A program made the position numbers and the translations under genes. The notes beneath the pieces were generated by a model that saw only the letters and a program-made list of their open reading frames with translations, did no database searches and had not been told where the DNA came from. From JACMLD01 sp039919885 (GTDB taxonomy: Bacteria > Bacteroidota > Bacteroidia > Chitinophagales > Chitinophagaceae), in assembly GCA_039919885.1 (NCBI GenBank), contig JBDSEV010000055.1, forward strand, positions 49,700-113,699: 64,000 nt of DNA, read 5' to 3'. Shown one piece after another: positions 17,312-26,156 of this stretch. The first letter of the stretch is position 1. The number at the start of each line of letters is the position of its first letter.

Positions 17312-18259
17312 ATGAATACGAATAATGTATCAAGAGCAAAGTTTCTGCAAATGAGCGCCATGGTTGCGGGAGGTATCATATTGTCACCCTGGAAAACGTT
17401 TGCGCAGGCCGAAAGCCCGGTAATCACAATCAAGAAAGATGCGGCAAAGGTTCCCATCGTTGTAAGTGCATTGCGTGGAAATATTCATGTACTGCAAGGA
17501 TCCGGTGGAAATATTTCCGTATTTAACGGGCCGGAGGGAAAGCTGATGGTGGATGCAGGTATCGCTGTATCGCAAAAGAAAATTACGGACGCGATGAATG
17601 CGATCAGTGACGAACCATTAAAATACCTTATCAATTCGCATTGGCATTTTGACCATGCAGACGGTAACGCCTGGGTAAACAAAGCCGGCGCTACTATCAT
17701 CGCACATGAGCGGACCCGTACCAATCTCGCAAAAACCATCCGCGTTACAGACTGGAATTATACTTTCCCGGCGGTATCAGGAGGCGCGTTGCCTTCCGTT
17801 GTCTTCTCAAAGGAACACAACCTCACTTTCAACGGCTCGAAGATTCACATGAGGCACTATGCACCGGCCCACAGCGACTGTGACATCTCAATTTATTTCC
17901 CGCATGCGGATGTATTGCACGTTGCGGATACCTGGTGGAATAGTTACTTTCCTTTTATTGATCATTCAAGTGGCGGTAGCCTGGATGGCATGATCACCGC
18001 ATCCAATCATAACCTGGCAATCACTACCGACAAGACCATCATTGTGCCGGGTCACGGTGCTGTTGGCAACCGCAGTCAGTTAAGAGATTTTAGGGACATG
18101 CTGGTGACCGTTAAGGAGAAAGTTTCAAAATTAAAAAAATCCGGCCGAACGCTTAGCGAAACCGTTGCTGCAAAACCAACAGCGGCATACGATGCAAAGT
18201 TTGGTCAGTATGTTTTGGATGGTGCATTTTTTACCAAACTCGTTTACGCGGATGTATAA
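17312..18259 (+). CDS. Exported MBL-fold metallo-hydrolase, paralogue 2
   Basis: A 315-residue relative of the protein at 11131, with the same plan: a signal peptide (MSAMVAGGIILSPWKTFAQA), the zinc motif HWHFDH at residues 110-115, APAHSDCD, VADTW, PGHGAVGNRSQL, and the C-terminal KEKVSKLKKSGRT helix. It leads a plus-strand run whose next genes are a porin (38 bases on) and an exported esterase. Together these suggest uptake and hydrolysis of an external organic substrate, which is inference. Confidence 0.88.
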   Translation: MNTNNVSRAKFLQMSAMVAGGIILSPWKTFAQAESPVITIKKDAAKVPIVVSALRGNIHVLQGSGGNISVFNGPEGKLMVDAGIAVSQKKITDAMNAISDEPLKYLINSHWHFDHADGNAWVNKAGATIIAHERTRTNLAKTIRVTDWNYTFPAVSGGALPSVVFSKEHNLTFNGSKIHMRHYAPAHSDCDISIYFPHADVLHVADTWWNSYFPFIDHSSGGSLDGMITASNHNLAITTDKTIIVPGHGAVGNRSQLRDFRDMLVTVKEKVSKLKKSGRTLSETVAAKPTAAYDAKFGQYVLDGAFFTKLVYADV

Positions 18260-18297
18260 GCGGTAAACGCTCCATTTTTTACTTTAAATTATTTTTC

Positions 18298-19824
18298 ATG
18301 ACTAAGATTCGCGTGTGGACAGGTATGGTTATTTTATTGCTGGCAATCGGGTTACAGGGAGTGGCTCAGTTTACCCTTTCGGGCCAGCTAAGGACAAGAA
18401 CTGAATTCCGTGATGGTGTGGGCACATTGCGGCCGAAAGCATATAGCCCCTCATTTTTTACATCGCAGCGCACGCGCCTAACGTTCAATTACAAAATGAG
18501 CCACGTCATTTTCCAAACAAGCGTGCAGGATGTACGGGTTTGGGGCCAGGACGCATCGACCATCAGCAATGCTGATGGTAATAAACTCAGTGTACACGAA
18601 GCATGGGCACAGGTCGAACTGCTGAACCGGTGGGATTCCAGCTTCAGGCGATCGGCGATTGATTACCTCGCAGTAAAAATAGGAAGGCAGGAACTGATCT
18701 ATGATGACGCCCGGCTGCTTGGAAACCTGGACTGGTTACAGCAATCCAGGAGACACGATGCTATTGTTTTTAAATTGAAGCAAAGGGACTGGCAGGTGGA
18801 TCTCGGGTTGGCATTTAACCAGAATTCGGATGCTTTCAATTACAATGGAACTTATTACACCCCGGCCAATACCTTGCCTTATATAAAAGACAGCAGGGGA
18901 AATCTTGCAGTAACACCAGCAGCCTATATTCCCCTGGTGGGTAGCAATGGATGGAGTGCAAAGAACGGAACACCGGCGTTGCAGGGAATGACTTCTTCAA
19001 ATGGCTTGTACCAGCAATACAAGGCCCTACAGTTTTTGTATGTGGCAAAAACTTTCAACAAAACAAAAATCAGTGGTTTATTCCTGGCCGATCAATTTGG
19101 CAAATACATCAATGATTCGGTAAAGAATATTGCAGGTACTGATACGGGTTATATTTATGGAAATCATTTTAACCAGAAAGGGGTAAACAGCCGCTATACG
19201 GGTGGCCTGCACGTTACGAGCTGGCTCGATGACAGGAACCGGTTTGCGTTAACAGCTGGTTTCTATTACCAGTTTGGCAAAGATCGGGATGGTCAGCAAC
19301 TCAGTGCTTACAACCCGGAGCTTTCGGTCTCCTTTACCGATGGACTATTTACGTATACAGCAGGATGGGATTATTTGTCCGGCAACAATTCATTTTCTAA
19401 TTCAACAACCAATCACCGGTTTGATCCGCTCTACGGCACCCCGCACGCTTTCTGGGGCGCGATGGACTATTTCTACGTAAGTACAGGTTCTCCAACTGGT
19501 GGGTTAAACAATCCTTTTGCAAAAGTGAAGTACAACAGCAGGGGCACACGGTTTTCAGCGGGTATAGATTATCACTATTTCTCCCTTGCAAAAAACCAAA
19601 AAGATTTCAGGGGTAATGCAGTTAATAAAAACCTGGGCAGTGAAATTGATGTAACAGCGGATTATGCACTCACTAAAATTACGAATGTGCAAGTTGGTGC
19701 GAGCCTCATGGCGGCAACCAATAGCATGGAATACGCAAAAAACATTAGTCCTGGCACCGCTAAGCGTACAGGTGTGTGGACATATCTAATGATTTCAATC
19801 AAGCCGGAATTTTTATTTAAATAA
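18298..19824 (+). CDS. Alginate-export-family outer-membrane porin
   Basis: This 508-residue beta-barrel protein starts with a signal peptide (MVILLLAIGLQGVAQ). The start of the mature chain, LSGQLRTRTEFRDG, and later RTRLTFNYK, AWAQVEL and KIGRQELIYDDARLLG are typical of the alginate_exp/porin family, and it ends in Phe-Lys after an aromatic-rich last strand. It would form an anion or organic-solute channel. Its codons at 19498-19756 recur as an inverted 259-bp copy at 7293-7551. Confidence 0.85.
   Translation: MTKIRVWTGMVILLLAIGLQGVAQFTLSGQLRTRTEFRDGVGTLRPKAYSPSFFTSQRTRLTFNYKMSHVIFQTSVQDVRVWGQDASTISNADGNKLSVHEAWAQVELLNRWDSSFRRSAIDYLAVKIGRQELIYDDARLLGNLDWLQQSRRHDAIVFKLKQRDWQVDLGLAFNQNSDAFNYNGTYYTPANTLPYIKDSRGNLAVTPAAYIPLVGSNGWSAKNGTPALQGMTSSNGLYQQYKALQFLYVAKTFNKTKISGLFLADQFGKYINDSVKNIAGTDTGYIYGNHFNQKGVNSRYTGGLHVTSWLDDRNRFALTAGFYYQFGKDRDGQQLSAYNPELSVSFTDGLFTYTAGWDYLSGNNSFSNSTTNHRFDPLYGTPHAFWGAMDYFYVSTGSPTGGLNNPFAKVKYNSRGTRFSAGIDYHYFSLAKNQKDFRGNAVNKNLGSEIDVTADYALTKITNVQVGASLMAATNSMEYAKNISPGTAKRTGVWTYLMISIKPEFLFK
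19498..19756 (+). repeat. Inverted repeat partner of 7293-7551
   Basis: A segment inside the porin gene that is about 95 percent identical by eye to the minus strand of 7293-7551. The two copies flank about 12 kb in opposite orientations, so recombination between them would invert the interval and exchange the porin's 3' end. Confidence 0.85.
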
Positions 19825-19844
19825 CCAAATTCAAAAAATGTAGA

Positions 19845-20915
19845 ATGACACAGTTTATCAAATTTGCACGCTGCTGCAACCGTTTAGCGAAAAATAAAAA
19901 AGCCATCTTTTTCATGGTTTTTATGGCTGCCACAAGCATGACCTTCGCCCAGGTAACCAATTATGCAACCGATCCGCATCTGTCTACCGCAGTCAGGGGA
20001 TTTTTGAAGGAATTGAATGCCGGCGGCAAACCGCTTGAAGATCTGTCACCGGCAGATGCACGAAAAGTACTGGAAGACGCACAGAAATCAGTTAAGACAG
20101 ATCTCTCGGGAATTGATGTGTCCGAGCGGGTAATCAGCAGTGACGGCCTCTCGGTAAAACTTTACATCGTGCGGCCCGCTGGTCAAAAGGGGATCCTGCC
20201 TGTTTTCATATTCATACATGGCGGTGGTTGGATATTAGGAGACTTTCCAACGCACAAACGAATGGTACGGGACCTGGTGGTGGGATCCGGTGCAGTGGCG
20301 GTATTCCCCGAATATACAAGAACACCGGATGCAGCATACCCAACCGCCGTTAATGAAATCTATGCTGCAACCAAGTGGGTGGCAGCAAATGGAAAGGAAA
20401 TTAACGTAGATGGAAAAAGACTCGCTGTCGTTGGAAACAGTGTAGGTGGAAACATGACGGCTGTAACAGCGCTGATGGCAAAGGACAAAGCCGGCCCTGA
20501 AATTAAATTGCACGTTATGCTGTGGCCCATTGTAGATGCCAACTATGAAACTGATTCTTATAAAATGTTTGGGACTGACCGTTACCTGACCAAATCAACC
20601 ATGCAATGGATGTATGATATGTACATACCAGATCCGGAAAAACGCAAAGATATTTATGCGTCACCGTTGCGCGCAAGTATAGAACAACTGAAAGGACTAC
20701 CACCTGCGTTAATTATTGTTGCAGAAAACGATGTTTTGCGTGACGAAGGAGAAGCTTACGGAAGAAAGTTGGATGAGGCGGGTGTACGGGTTACCTGCAT
20801 TCGCTACAACGGCATGATTCACGATTTTGGTTTACTCAATCCAATTGCATATATCCCTCAAACGCGTGATTTATTCATCCAGGTTAGTGCAACGTTAAAA
20901 GAGTTTCTAAAATAA
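19845..20915 (+). CDS. Exported HSL-family alpha/beta hydrolase (esterase)
   Basis: A 356-residue hormone-sensitive-lipase-type esterase. The oxyanion motif HGGGW is at 125-129, the nucleophile is Ser199 in GNSVGG, and the acid and base are D296 (AENDVL) and H326 (MIHDFG). The N-terminus has basic residues, then AIFFMVFMAATSMTFAQ, a signal peptide. From residue 38 on it is closely similar to the protein at 36893, which has no signal peptide. The two are thus a periplasmic and a cytoplasmic version of one enzyme. The substrate is unknown. Confidence 0.9.
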   Translation: MTQFIKFARCCNRLAKNKKAIFFMVFMAATSMTFAQVTNYATDPHLSTAVRGFLKELNAGGKPLEDLSPADARKVLEDAQKSVKTDLSGIDVSERVISSDGLSVKLYIVRPAGQKGILPVFIFIHGGGWILGDFPTHKRMVRDLVVGSGAVAVFPEYTRTPDAAYPTAVNEIYAATKWVAANGKEINVDGKRLAVVGNSVGGNMTAVTALMAKDKAGPEIKLHVMLWPIVDANYETDSYKMFGTDRYLTKSTMQWMYDMYIPDPEKRKDIYASPLRASIEQLKGLPPALIIVAENDVLRDEGEAYGRKLDEAGVRVTCIRYNGMIHDFGLLNPIAYIPQTRDLFIQVSATLKEFLK

Positions 20916-20921
20916 TTCCAA

Positions 20922-21311
20922 ATGAATAATGCAAGTATTCGGCAGTCGGCAAAGGATATAAAAGGTCCAGCCCCTATAACAACGATTACCGGGGAGCCAG
21001 CTCCTTTATTGATTGTTGATCTGCCGTTACCTGAACAACTGCAATATGGCCGGGTTGTTATCCAATACAGGACAGAAAATCTTCGGATAATCCCGGTATA
21101 TGGCCAGGGTGCCAGGAACGTTTCACCACGGATAGGCCATCTGCACGTAACGGTTGATGATGCACCATGGCATTGGTTGGATGCAAGCGGCGAGCCATTG
21201 ATTATTAAAGGCCTGTTGCCCGGACAGCACAGTGTATTGATTGAATTGGCAGACCCGGAACACAACGTAATTGATTTCAAAAAAATAGCATTCGTTGTTC
21301 CGGCGCTTTAA
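20922..21311 (+). CDS. DUF6130 family protein
   Basis: A 129-residue protein of the DUF6130 type: PRIGHLHVTVDDAPWHWLDA followed by SGEPLIIKGLLPGQHSVLIE is the family core. It looks like an Ig-like beta-sandwich. No function is known and no signal peptide is visible in this form. It lies 6 bases after the esterase and is surely co-transcribed. Confidence 0.8.
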   Translation: MNNASIRQSAKDIKGPAPITTITGEPAPLLIVDLPLPEQLQYGRVVIQYRTENLRIIPVYGQGARNVSPRIGHLHVTVDDAPWHWLDASGEPLIIKGLLPGQHSVLIELADPEHNVIDFKKIAFVVPAL

Positions 21312-21342
21312 TTTCCTGAAAACTTTTATAAAAATCTATAAC

Positions 21343-21453
21343 ATGGAACCTTTTACAAACGCCGTCATTAGTGACCGCATTGAAAGAAAAAAGAAGCTTG
21401 TTCTCCTGGTGCTATTTGTTGTTCTCGGAGTAAGCGTCGTTTTACTGAAATAA
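21343..21453 (+). CDS. 36-residue single-span membrane peptide
   Basis: A short gene between DUF6130 and the NTF2-like gene, in the same direction. The product has a charged N-terminal half (DRIERKKK) and one hydrophobic helix (LVLLVLFVVLGVSVVLL) ending Lys. The charge pattern predicts the N-terminus inside. It fills an otherwise empty 160-base gap in the operon, and the small size has probably hidden it from annotation. Confidence 0.6.
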   Translation: MEPFTNAVISDRIERKKKLVLLVLFVVLGVSVVLLK

Positions 21454-21473
21454 ATCCCTTAATAACTAATAAA

Positions 21474-21896
21474 ATGCAGGACGAAGCAATTACCCGCCAG
21501 CTCGTTACTGATTTTTTACAACGACTCAGTATTCAGGATGCAGATGGTTTGCAGGATTTGTTTGCCGATGAGATTGACTGGTATGTGCCTGGCAACCCAG
21601 CGCTGCCATGGACAGGTGTACGTTCGGTTAGAACAGCGGTAGCCGCATATTTTCGGAAACTGTGGCAATTACTAGCACCCGGAAAAAGTATAGTAACACC
21701 AGGAAGTATTGTAATACAAGATGAAGCGGCCGTAGTCTTTGCCAGTTTTACACATACTGTGGCGGCTACAGGTACCGTTTTTCACAACCCGGTTGCATTA
21801 CACATCACCATTGCCGGCAACCGCATTTACAAACTGCATTTGTATGAAGATACCTGGGTGGTAAGCAACGCATTTCTCACTTCATTGGAACACTAA
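21474..21896 (+). CDS. NTF2-like/SnoaL family protein
   Basis: A 140-residue protein of the SnoaL-like ketosteroid isomerase fold. The helix ITRQLVTDFLQRLSIQDADG, then LFADEIDWYVPGNPALPWTG and the closing HLYEDTWVV are typical. Such proteins act as isomerases, hydrolases or ligand binders. The next gene is an alpha/beta hydrolase 14 bases on. Confidence 0.83.
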   Translation: MQDEAITRQLVTDFLQRLSIQDADGLQDLFADEIDWYVPGNPALPWTGVRSVRTAVAAYFRKLWQLLAPGKSIVTPGSIVIQDEAAVVFASFTHTVAATGTVFHNPVALHITIAGNRIYKLHLYEDTWVVSNAFLTSLEH

Positions 21897-21910
21897 TTAA
21901 AAATAAAAAA

Positions 21911-22825
21911 ATGAAATACAAAACACATCACCACTACGTTTCTATTAATGGCGTGGAAATATTTTACCGTGAAGCCGGCAATCCGGAGGCGCCTACCCTG
22001 TTACTGCTACATGGGTATCCCACATCCTCGCATATGTACCGTAATTTAATCATGGAATTAGCAGACAGTTATCATCTTGTTGCCCCTGATTATCCAGGTT
22101 ATGGGAGAAGTGAACAGCCCCCTATTAAAGATTTCTCCTACACTTTTGAAAATTATGCGGCCATTGTAGAGGGGTTGCTGGATCATTTACAAATAAAAAA
22201 ATATAGCCTGTACCTGATGGATTACGGTGCACCGGTTGGCTGGACACTCGCATCGAAATACCCTGAAAGAATTGAAACCATCATCGTGCAGAACGGTTGT
22301 TGCTACGTGGAAGGCCTTGAAACTTTCTGGGATCCCATTAAAGCGCTCTGGAAAGACCGTAATGACAAAGAGGCCATTAAAAAATGCCAGGCCTTTCACA
22401 GTCCCGATGGATTAAAGTGGCAGTATACCCACAACGTTCCCGATCCAACGCTTATTTCGCCGGATAACTGGGAAATTGATCTGCGGCATTTACTGCGGCC
22501 TGAAAATGATGATATTCAAATTGCCATGTTTTATGATTACCGGAATAACGTAAAACAATACCCAAAATGGCAGCAATACCTCCGGACCCACAACCCGGAA
22601 ATGCTGATTGTATATGGTAAAGACGACCTCATTTTTCCAGGTATTGGTGCGGAAGCTTTTAAAAAGGACGTCAGGAACCTTGAATTTCACTTGTATCCAA
22701 CCGGGCATTTTGCATTGGAAAGTTTTGGTGCTGAAATTAGCAATACGATTCGGAATTTTCTTGACAGGAAGGTTGGCATGATTAAAAGAGCGGATATGGA
22801 AACAGCAGCGTTGGAAACGCGGTGA
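21911..22825 (+). CDS. Alpha/beta hydrolase with Asp nucleophile (haloalkane dehalogenase/epoxide hydrolase-like)
   Basis: A 304-residue alpha/beta hydrolase without signal peptide. It has the oxyanion region LLLHGYPTSSHMYR, LVAPDYPGYGRSE, a nucleophile elbow with Asp104 (LMDYGAPVG) instead of Ser, the acid Asp in YGKDDLIFPG, and the base His in TGHFALE. An Asp nucleophile is the mark of haloalkane dehalogenases and epoxide hydrolases, so a dehalogenase or epoxide hydrolase activity is the best guess. It is downstream of an NTF2-like protein, a common pairing. Confidence 0.87.
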   Translation: MKYKTHHHYVSINGVEIFYREAGNPEAPTLLLLHGYPTSSHMYRNLIMELADSYHLVAPDYPGYGRSEQPPIKDFSYTFENYAAIVEGLLDHLQIKKYSLYLMDYGAPVGWTLASKYPERIETIIVQNGCCYVEGLETFWDPIKALWKDRNDKEAIKKCQAFHSPDGLKWQYTHNVPDPTLISPDNWEIDLRHLLRPENDDIQIAMFYDYRNNVKQYPKWQQYLRTHNPEMLIVYGKDDLIFPGIGAEAFKKDVRNLEFHLYPTGHFALESFGAEISNTIRNFLDRKVGMIKRADMETAALETR

Positions 22826-22840
22826 TGGTAGAATGGAAAG

Positions 22841-22864
22841 CCGCCCGGAGCTTTCCGGGCGGTT
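22841..22864 (+). terminator. Strong hairpin after the hydrolase gene
   Basis: CCGCCCGGA and TCCGGGCGG form a GC-rich 9-bp stem around a four-base loop, followed by TTT and then a looser T-rich stretch. It probably ends or reduces transcription from the 17-22.8 kb run before the last two genes. Confidence 0.65.
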
Positions 22865-22905
22865 TACTAAAGTCTTTTTATTACTCATTAATTATAAAAC
22901 ATACT

Positions 22906-23385
22906 ATGAGTCCTGAACGTGCAGTACAACAAGTGTTGGCAAAATATGTGCGGGCTGCTGACCGGCTCGATGCCGTAGCAATTTGCAACCTGTTTGTAGC
23001 AGGCGGAAAGGTTGAAGTCTCTTATGCAAATGACGGAAAGCAGGAGTTGATTTTCGTGTTGACAGGCCATGCAGAAATCAGCCATGGCATTTCAGACATC
23101 ATGCGGCCACATCCACCGGGAGGCTGGAGCCAACACACTACTTTTGATCCCATCATCGAAGTGAGCGGTGAATACGCCACCTGTGATGTACAATTTATAC
23201 GCTTCGATACACTGGGAAATGACCAGGCCACCGCCGGATGGCCAGGCGTTACCAAAGGTGTCGCGGAAGCAATTTTGCCTACGGAATCTGGTTACTATCA
23301 GTCAATACTTCAGAAAAAAGCTGACGACTGGAAAATTGCTAATCTTAAAATTTTTCATGAGTTGCCTTTTGCAATAAACTTATAG
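22906..23385 (+). CDS. NTF2-like/SnoaL family protein
   Basis: A 159-residue SnoaL-like protein: AVQQVLAKYVRAADRLDAVA at the start, GHAEISHGISDIMRPHPPGG, and a late DDWKIANLKIFHEL. It resembles the aromatic-ring hydroxylating dioxygenase beta subunit/scytalone dehydratase-type branch. ATG 22906 is chosen; the longer frame from 22822 runs through the terminator hairpin. It is followed 2 bases later by the cytochrome gene. Confidence 0.82.
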   Translation: MSPERAVQQVLAKYVRAADRLDAVAICNLFVAGGKVEVSYANDGKQELIFVLTGHAEISHGISDIMRPHPPGGWSQHTTFDPIIEVSGEYATCDVQFIRFDTLGNDQATAGWPGVTKGVAEAILPTESGYYQSILQKKADDWKIANLKIFHELPFAINL

Positions 23386-23387
23386 TT

Positions 23388-24716
23388 ATGAACAAGCGTA
23401 TATATAAAAAGTGGATCTGGCTAGCCTTACTTATTGCCCTGGTATTTGTGGGTATTCAATTCATTAATCCGGCTATAGAAAATCCGCCCGTTACTTCGGA
23501 AATTATGCTGCCGGCAGCGGTAAAAAAAATTTTGCAGGCAAATTGTTATGACTGTCATTCCAATGAAACCAAGCTTTCGTGGTTTGACAAGATTACACCT
23601 GCCAATTGGCTGGTAGCCGAACACATCCGTAAAGGGAGGGCTGCGATGAACTTTTCAACATGGGGGAACCTGCCCACCGACAGGCAACACGCATTGCTGT
23701 TTGAATCACTCAATCTTGCGCAATACAAAATAATGCCATTGAACGCTTACCGCTTAGTACATGGTTCGGCAAATTTTAATGCAGCAGCTGTTGATACATT
23801 AAAATCTTACCTGGCAATGCTTACCATTAGCCAGGTATACGATTCATCCAAAATACGAAGAGCAGATCAGCAATATGCAAACTGGATCAATGGAATTGGA
23901 AAAAATACCGAGGTGAAGCCGTCCCCGAATGGTATTCCGTATATGCCAGTTTATAAAGATTGGGTTGCGATTAGTACTACAGACCGGACGGACAACGGGA
24001 CCATGCGGGTTATTGCTGGAAATAATATCACAATTAACGCTATAAAGGAAAAACATACCAATCCCTGGCCGGACGGCTCAGCATTCGCGAAGATTCTTTG
24101 GGCACAATCTATGGATTCAAGCGGAGAAATAAATTCCGGCGAATTTATACAGGTGGATTTTATGATAAAGGACAAGAACAAATATGGTTCAACGAAGGGC
24201 TGGGGATATGCAAGATGGTTGAAGGGAACACAATTAATACCGTATGGGACGAATGTAATGTTTTCAACAGAATGTGCGAATTGTCACCGGTCAATGAAGA
24301 ACGTAGATTATATTTTTACGGAGCCGGTGCAGATTCCGGTGAATCCTGGTCATGAAGACAAAGTGATAAACTCTTCTATCAATAAGAAAAGCGGGACGAT
24401 GGCTACTTTATATGGAAATGAAATTGCTGTAAGGTTTGCACGCAAGCATACAGGCAGTGATTATCCGGCTGGTTCCATATTAACGCTGGTAACCTGGCAA
24501 CAAAAAGAAGACGCTCATTGGTTTGGGGGTCAAATTCCCGGGGATATTCATTCCATTGAAAAAGTAAAATTCAATAATACCGGCAATCTCCGTTCATCTC
24601 CCTACTACGAAAAATACGCGGGCATGCCATTAAAAAAAATACAGGACAGCAATCTGTATGACGAAAAAGAAAGGCTGGCATACATCGTTGGGAAGCGCGC
24701 GTCTGTGATGCCGTAA
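23388..24716 (+). CDS. Membrane-anchored haem-binding domain plus cytochrome P460 protein
   Basis: A 442-residue protein with one N-terminal membrane helix (IWLALLIALVFVGIQF). The first domain is the Haem_bd type, with the c-type haem motif CYDCH at 53-57 followed by LSWFDKITPANW. The second is a P460-like domain with a second CxxCH, CANCH at 296-300. P460 proteins oxidise small nitrogen compounds or serve as redox partners; Haem_bd domains take part in periplasmic electron transfer. The distal substrate is unknown. It ends 6 bases from the convergent response regulator. Confidence 0.87.
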   Translation: MNKRIYKKWIWLALLIALVFVGIQFINPAIENPPVTSEIMLPAAVKKILQANCYDCHSNETKLSWFDKITPANWLVAEHIRKGRAAMNFSTWGNLPTDRQHALLFESLNLAQYKIMPLNAYRLVHGSANFNAAAVDTLKSYLAMLTISQVYDSSKIRRADQQYANWINGIGKNTEVKPSPNGIPYMPVYKDWVAISTTDRTDNGTMRVIAGNNITINAIKEKHTNPWPDGSAFAKILWAQSMDSSGEINSGEFIQVDFMIKDKNKYGSTKGWGYARWLKGTQLIPYGTNVMFSTECANCHRSMKNVDYIFTEPVQIPVNPGHEDKVINSSINKKSGTMATLYGNEIAVRFARKHTGSDYPAGSILTLVTWQQKEDAHWFGGQIPGDIHSIEKVKFNNTGNLRSSPYYEKYAGMPLKKIQDSNLYDEKERLAYIVGKRASVMP

Positions 24717-24722
24717 AAAGAA

Positions 24723-26156
24723 TTAACCGAAATGTTCCTTCTTAATTCCAAGCCGTTTGATCTTTGAATTCAGGGTACTGGGTGGAATCTTTAGTAATGC
24801 AGCTGCCCCGTCATCACCCGTTATTTTTCCACTGCATTGTTTTAATATTTTCAAAATATATTCCCTTTCGTTTTCATCAATGGTCCTTACCGTTAACGTC
24901 TCGCCCTGTGGTGTAACCGATAAATTAGTAGTACGGGACGACAATTGCAGCTCCCGGATAGTATCACCTGTTGATAACAACACATTGCGTTCTATCACGT
25001 GCTGCAGTTCCCGGATATTACCGGGCCAGGAATAGTCAATCATTTCAGTCATCAACGACTGAGCTACAGACATGAGTGGCTTGCCGCATTTACGACAATA
25101 CTGTTCCAGGAAATAATTAACCAGTAGCGGAATATCTTCTTTTCTCTCCCTGAGCGAAGGAAGGTACAATGGAAATACATTTAGCCGGTAATACAGATCC
25201 ATCCTGAATCGCCCTTCTGCCACTTCTTTTTCCAGGTTGCGGTTGGTAGCTGCAATAACACGTACGTTCAGCTTTATCGTTTCCCTTCCGCCAAGGCGTT
25301 CAATCTCGCCCTCCTGTAATGCCCTAAGTAATTTCACCTGTACTTCCGGCGGAATTTCTCCAATTTCATCCAGGAAGATGGTTCCATTTTGTGCCTGCTC
25401 AAATTTCCCAATCCTTCTTTCCGCAGCCCCTGTAAACGCGCCTTTTTCGTGCCCGAATAACAATGATTCGATCAGCGTAACCGGAAGCGCGGCGCAGTTC
25501 ACTTTAATGAATGGACCAGACTTACGCATTGATAAATCGTGAACACATTGAGCTATTTTTTCTTTACCGGTTCCGCTTTCTCCCAGGATAAGTACACCTG
25601 TCTCCGTAGGTGCCACAATCCGCAGGTGGTGCAGCACTTCCGTCAACCGGGTACTTTTGCCAATGATACCATGAAAGTGATCACCGGCAATGCTGCTGCT
25701 CATTTTTACAACGGGTGCGCTATTCAATTCTATTGAGTTATCCGGGCTGTTTTCGCCCTTTACAACTTTCATCATAGGTTCCAGACCGAGGCTATGTTTG
25801 TACCGCGCTATCTCCACCATAATCAGTACGTCTTTTTCACGCACAGGTTTTACGAGAAAACCACCCGGGCAGGTTGCTTTTGCGGCATCGAGTGTGGACT
25901 GATTTGAATTGGCGGAGAGATATATGAACACGATATTCTTTTCCCTTAAATGGTGCGCCAGGTCAATGCCTGTCAACGGCCCTTTCAAAGAAATATCAAG
26001 CATTACAAGGTCAGGTTTGTGAGCCGCCACCAGCTGCAATGCCCGTTCAACAGATTTCGCAATACCACAAACCTGGTACCCCGCCTTACCAAGCATCCGT
26101 TCGAGATTAATGGCCTCAATGGACTGGTCTTCCACAATAAGTATCTTTTCTTTCAT
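24723..26156 (-). CDS. NtrC-family sigma-54-dependent response regulator
   Basis: This 477-residue regulator has a receiver domain (phosphorylation site Asp54 in VMLDIS, conserved Lys in LVKPV), an AAA+ sigma-54 activation domain (Walker A GESGTGKE at 192-199, the sigma-54 contact loop GAFTGA at 239-244, Walker B FLDE near 264), and a C-terminal Fis-type helix-turn-helix (AAALLKIPPSTLNSKIKRLG). Its ATG overlaps the stop of the upstream kinase by four bases (26153-26156), so the two are translationally coupled and very likely cognate. It would activate genes with -24/-12 promoters. Confidence 0.95.
   Translation of the reverse strand: MKEKILIVEDQSIEAINLERMLGKAGYQVCGIAKSVERALQLVAAHKPDLVMLDISLKGPLTGIDLAHHLREKNIVFIYLSANSNQSTLDAAKATCPGGFLVKPVREKDVLIMVEIARYKHSLGLEPMMKVVKGENSPDNSIELNSAPVVKMSSSIAGDHFHGIIGKSTRLTEVLHHLRIVAPTETGVLILGESGTGKEKIAQCVHDLSMRKSGPFIKVNCAALPVTLIESLLFGHEKGAFTGAAERRIGKFEQAQNGTIFLDEIGEIPPEVQVKLLRALQEGEIERLGGRETIKLNVRVIAATNRNLEKEVAEGRFRMDLYYRLNVFPLYLPSLRERKEDIPLLVNYFLEQYCRKCGKPLMSVAQSLMTEMIDYSWPGNIRELQHVIERNVLLSTGDTIRELQLSSRTTNLSVTPQGETLTVRTIDENEREYILKILKQCSGKITGDDGAAALLKIPPSTLNSKIKRLGIKKEHFG

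Noticed and set aside
7000..24700. Accessory region considered as an integrated mobile element
   Set aside because: No integrase, transposase, attachment-site duplication at the tRNA or conjugation gene was found.
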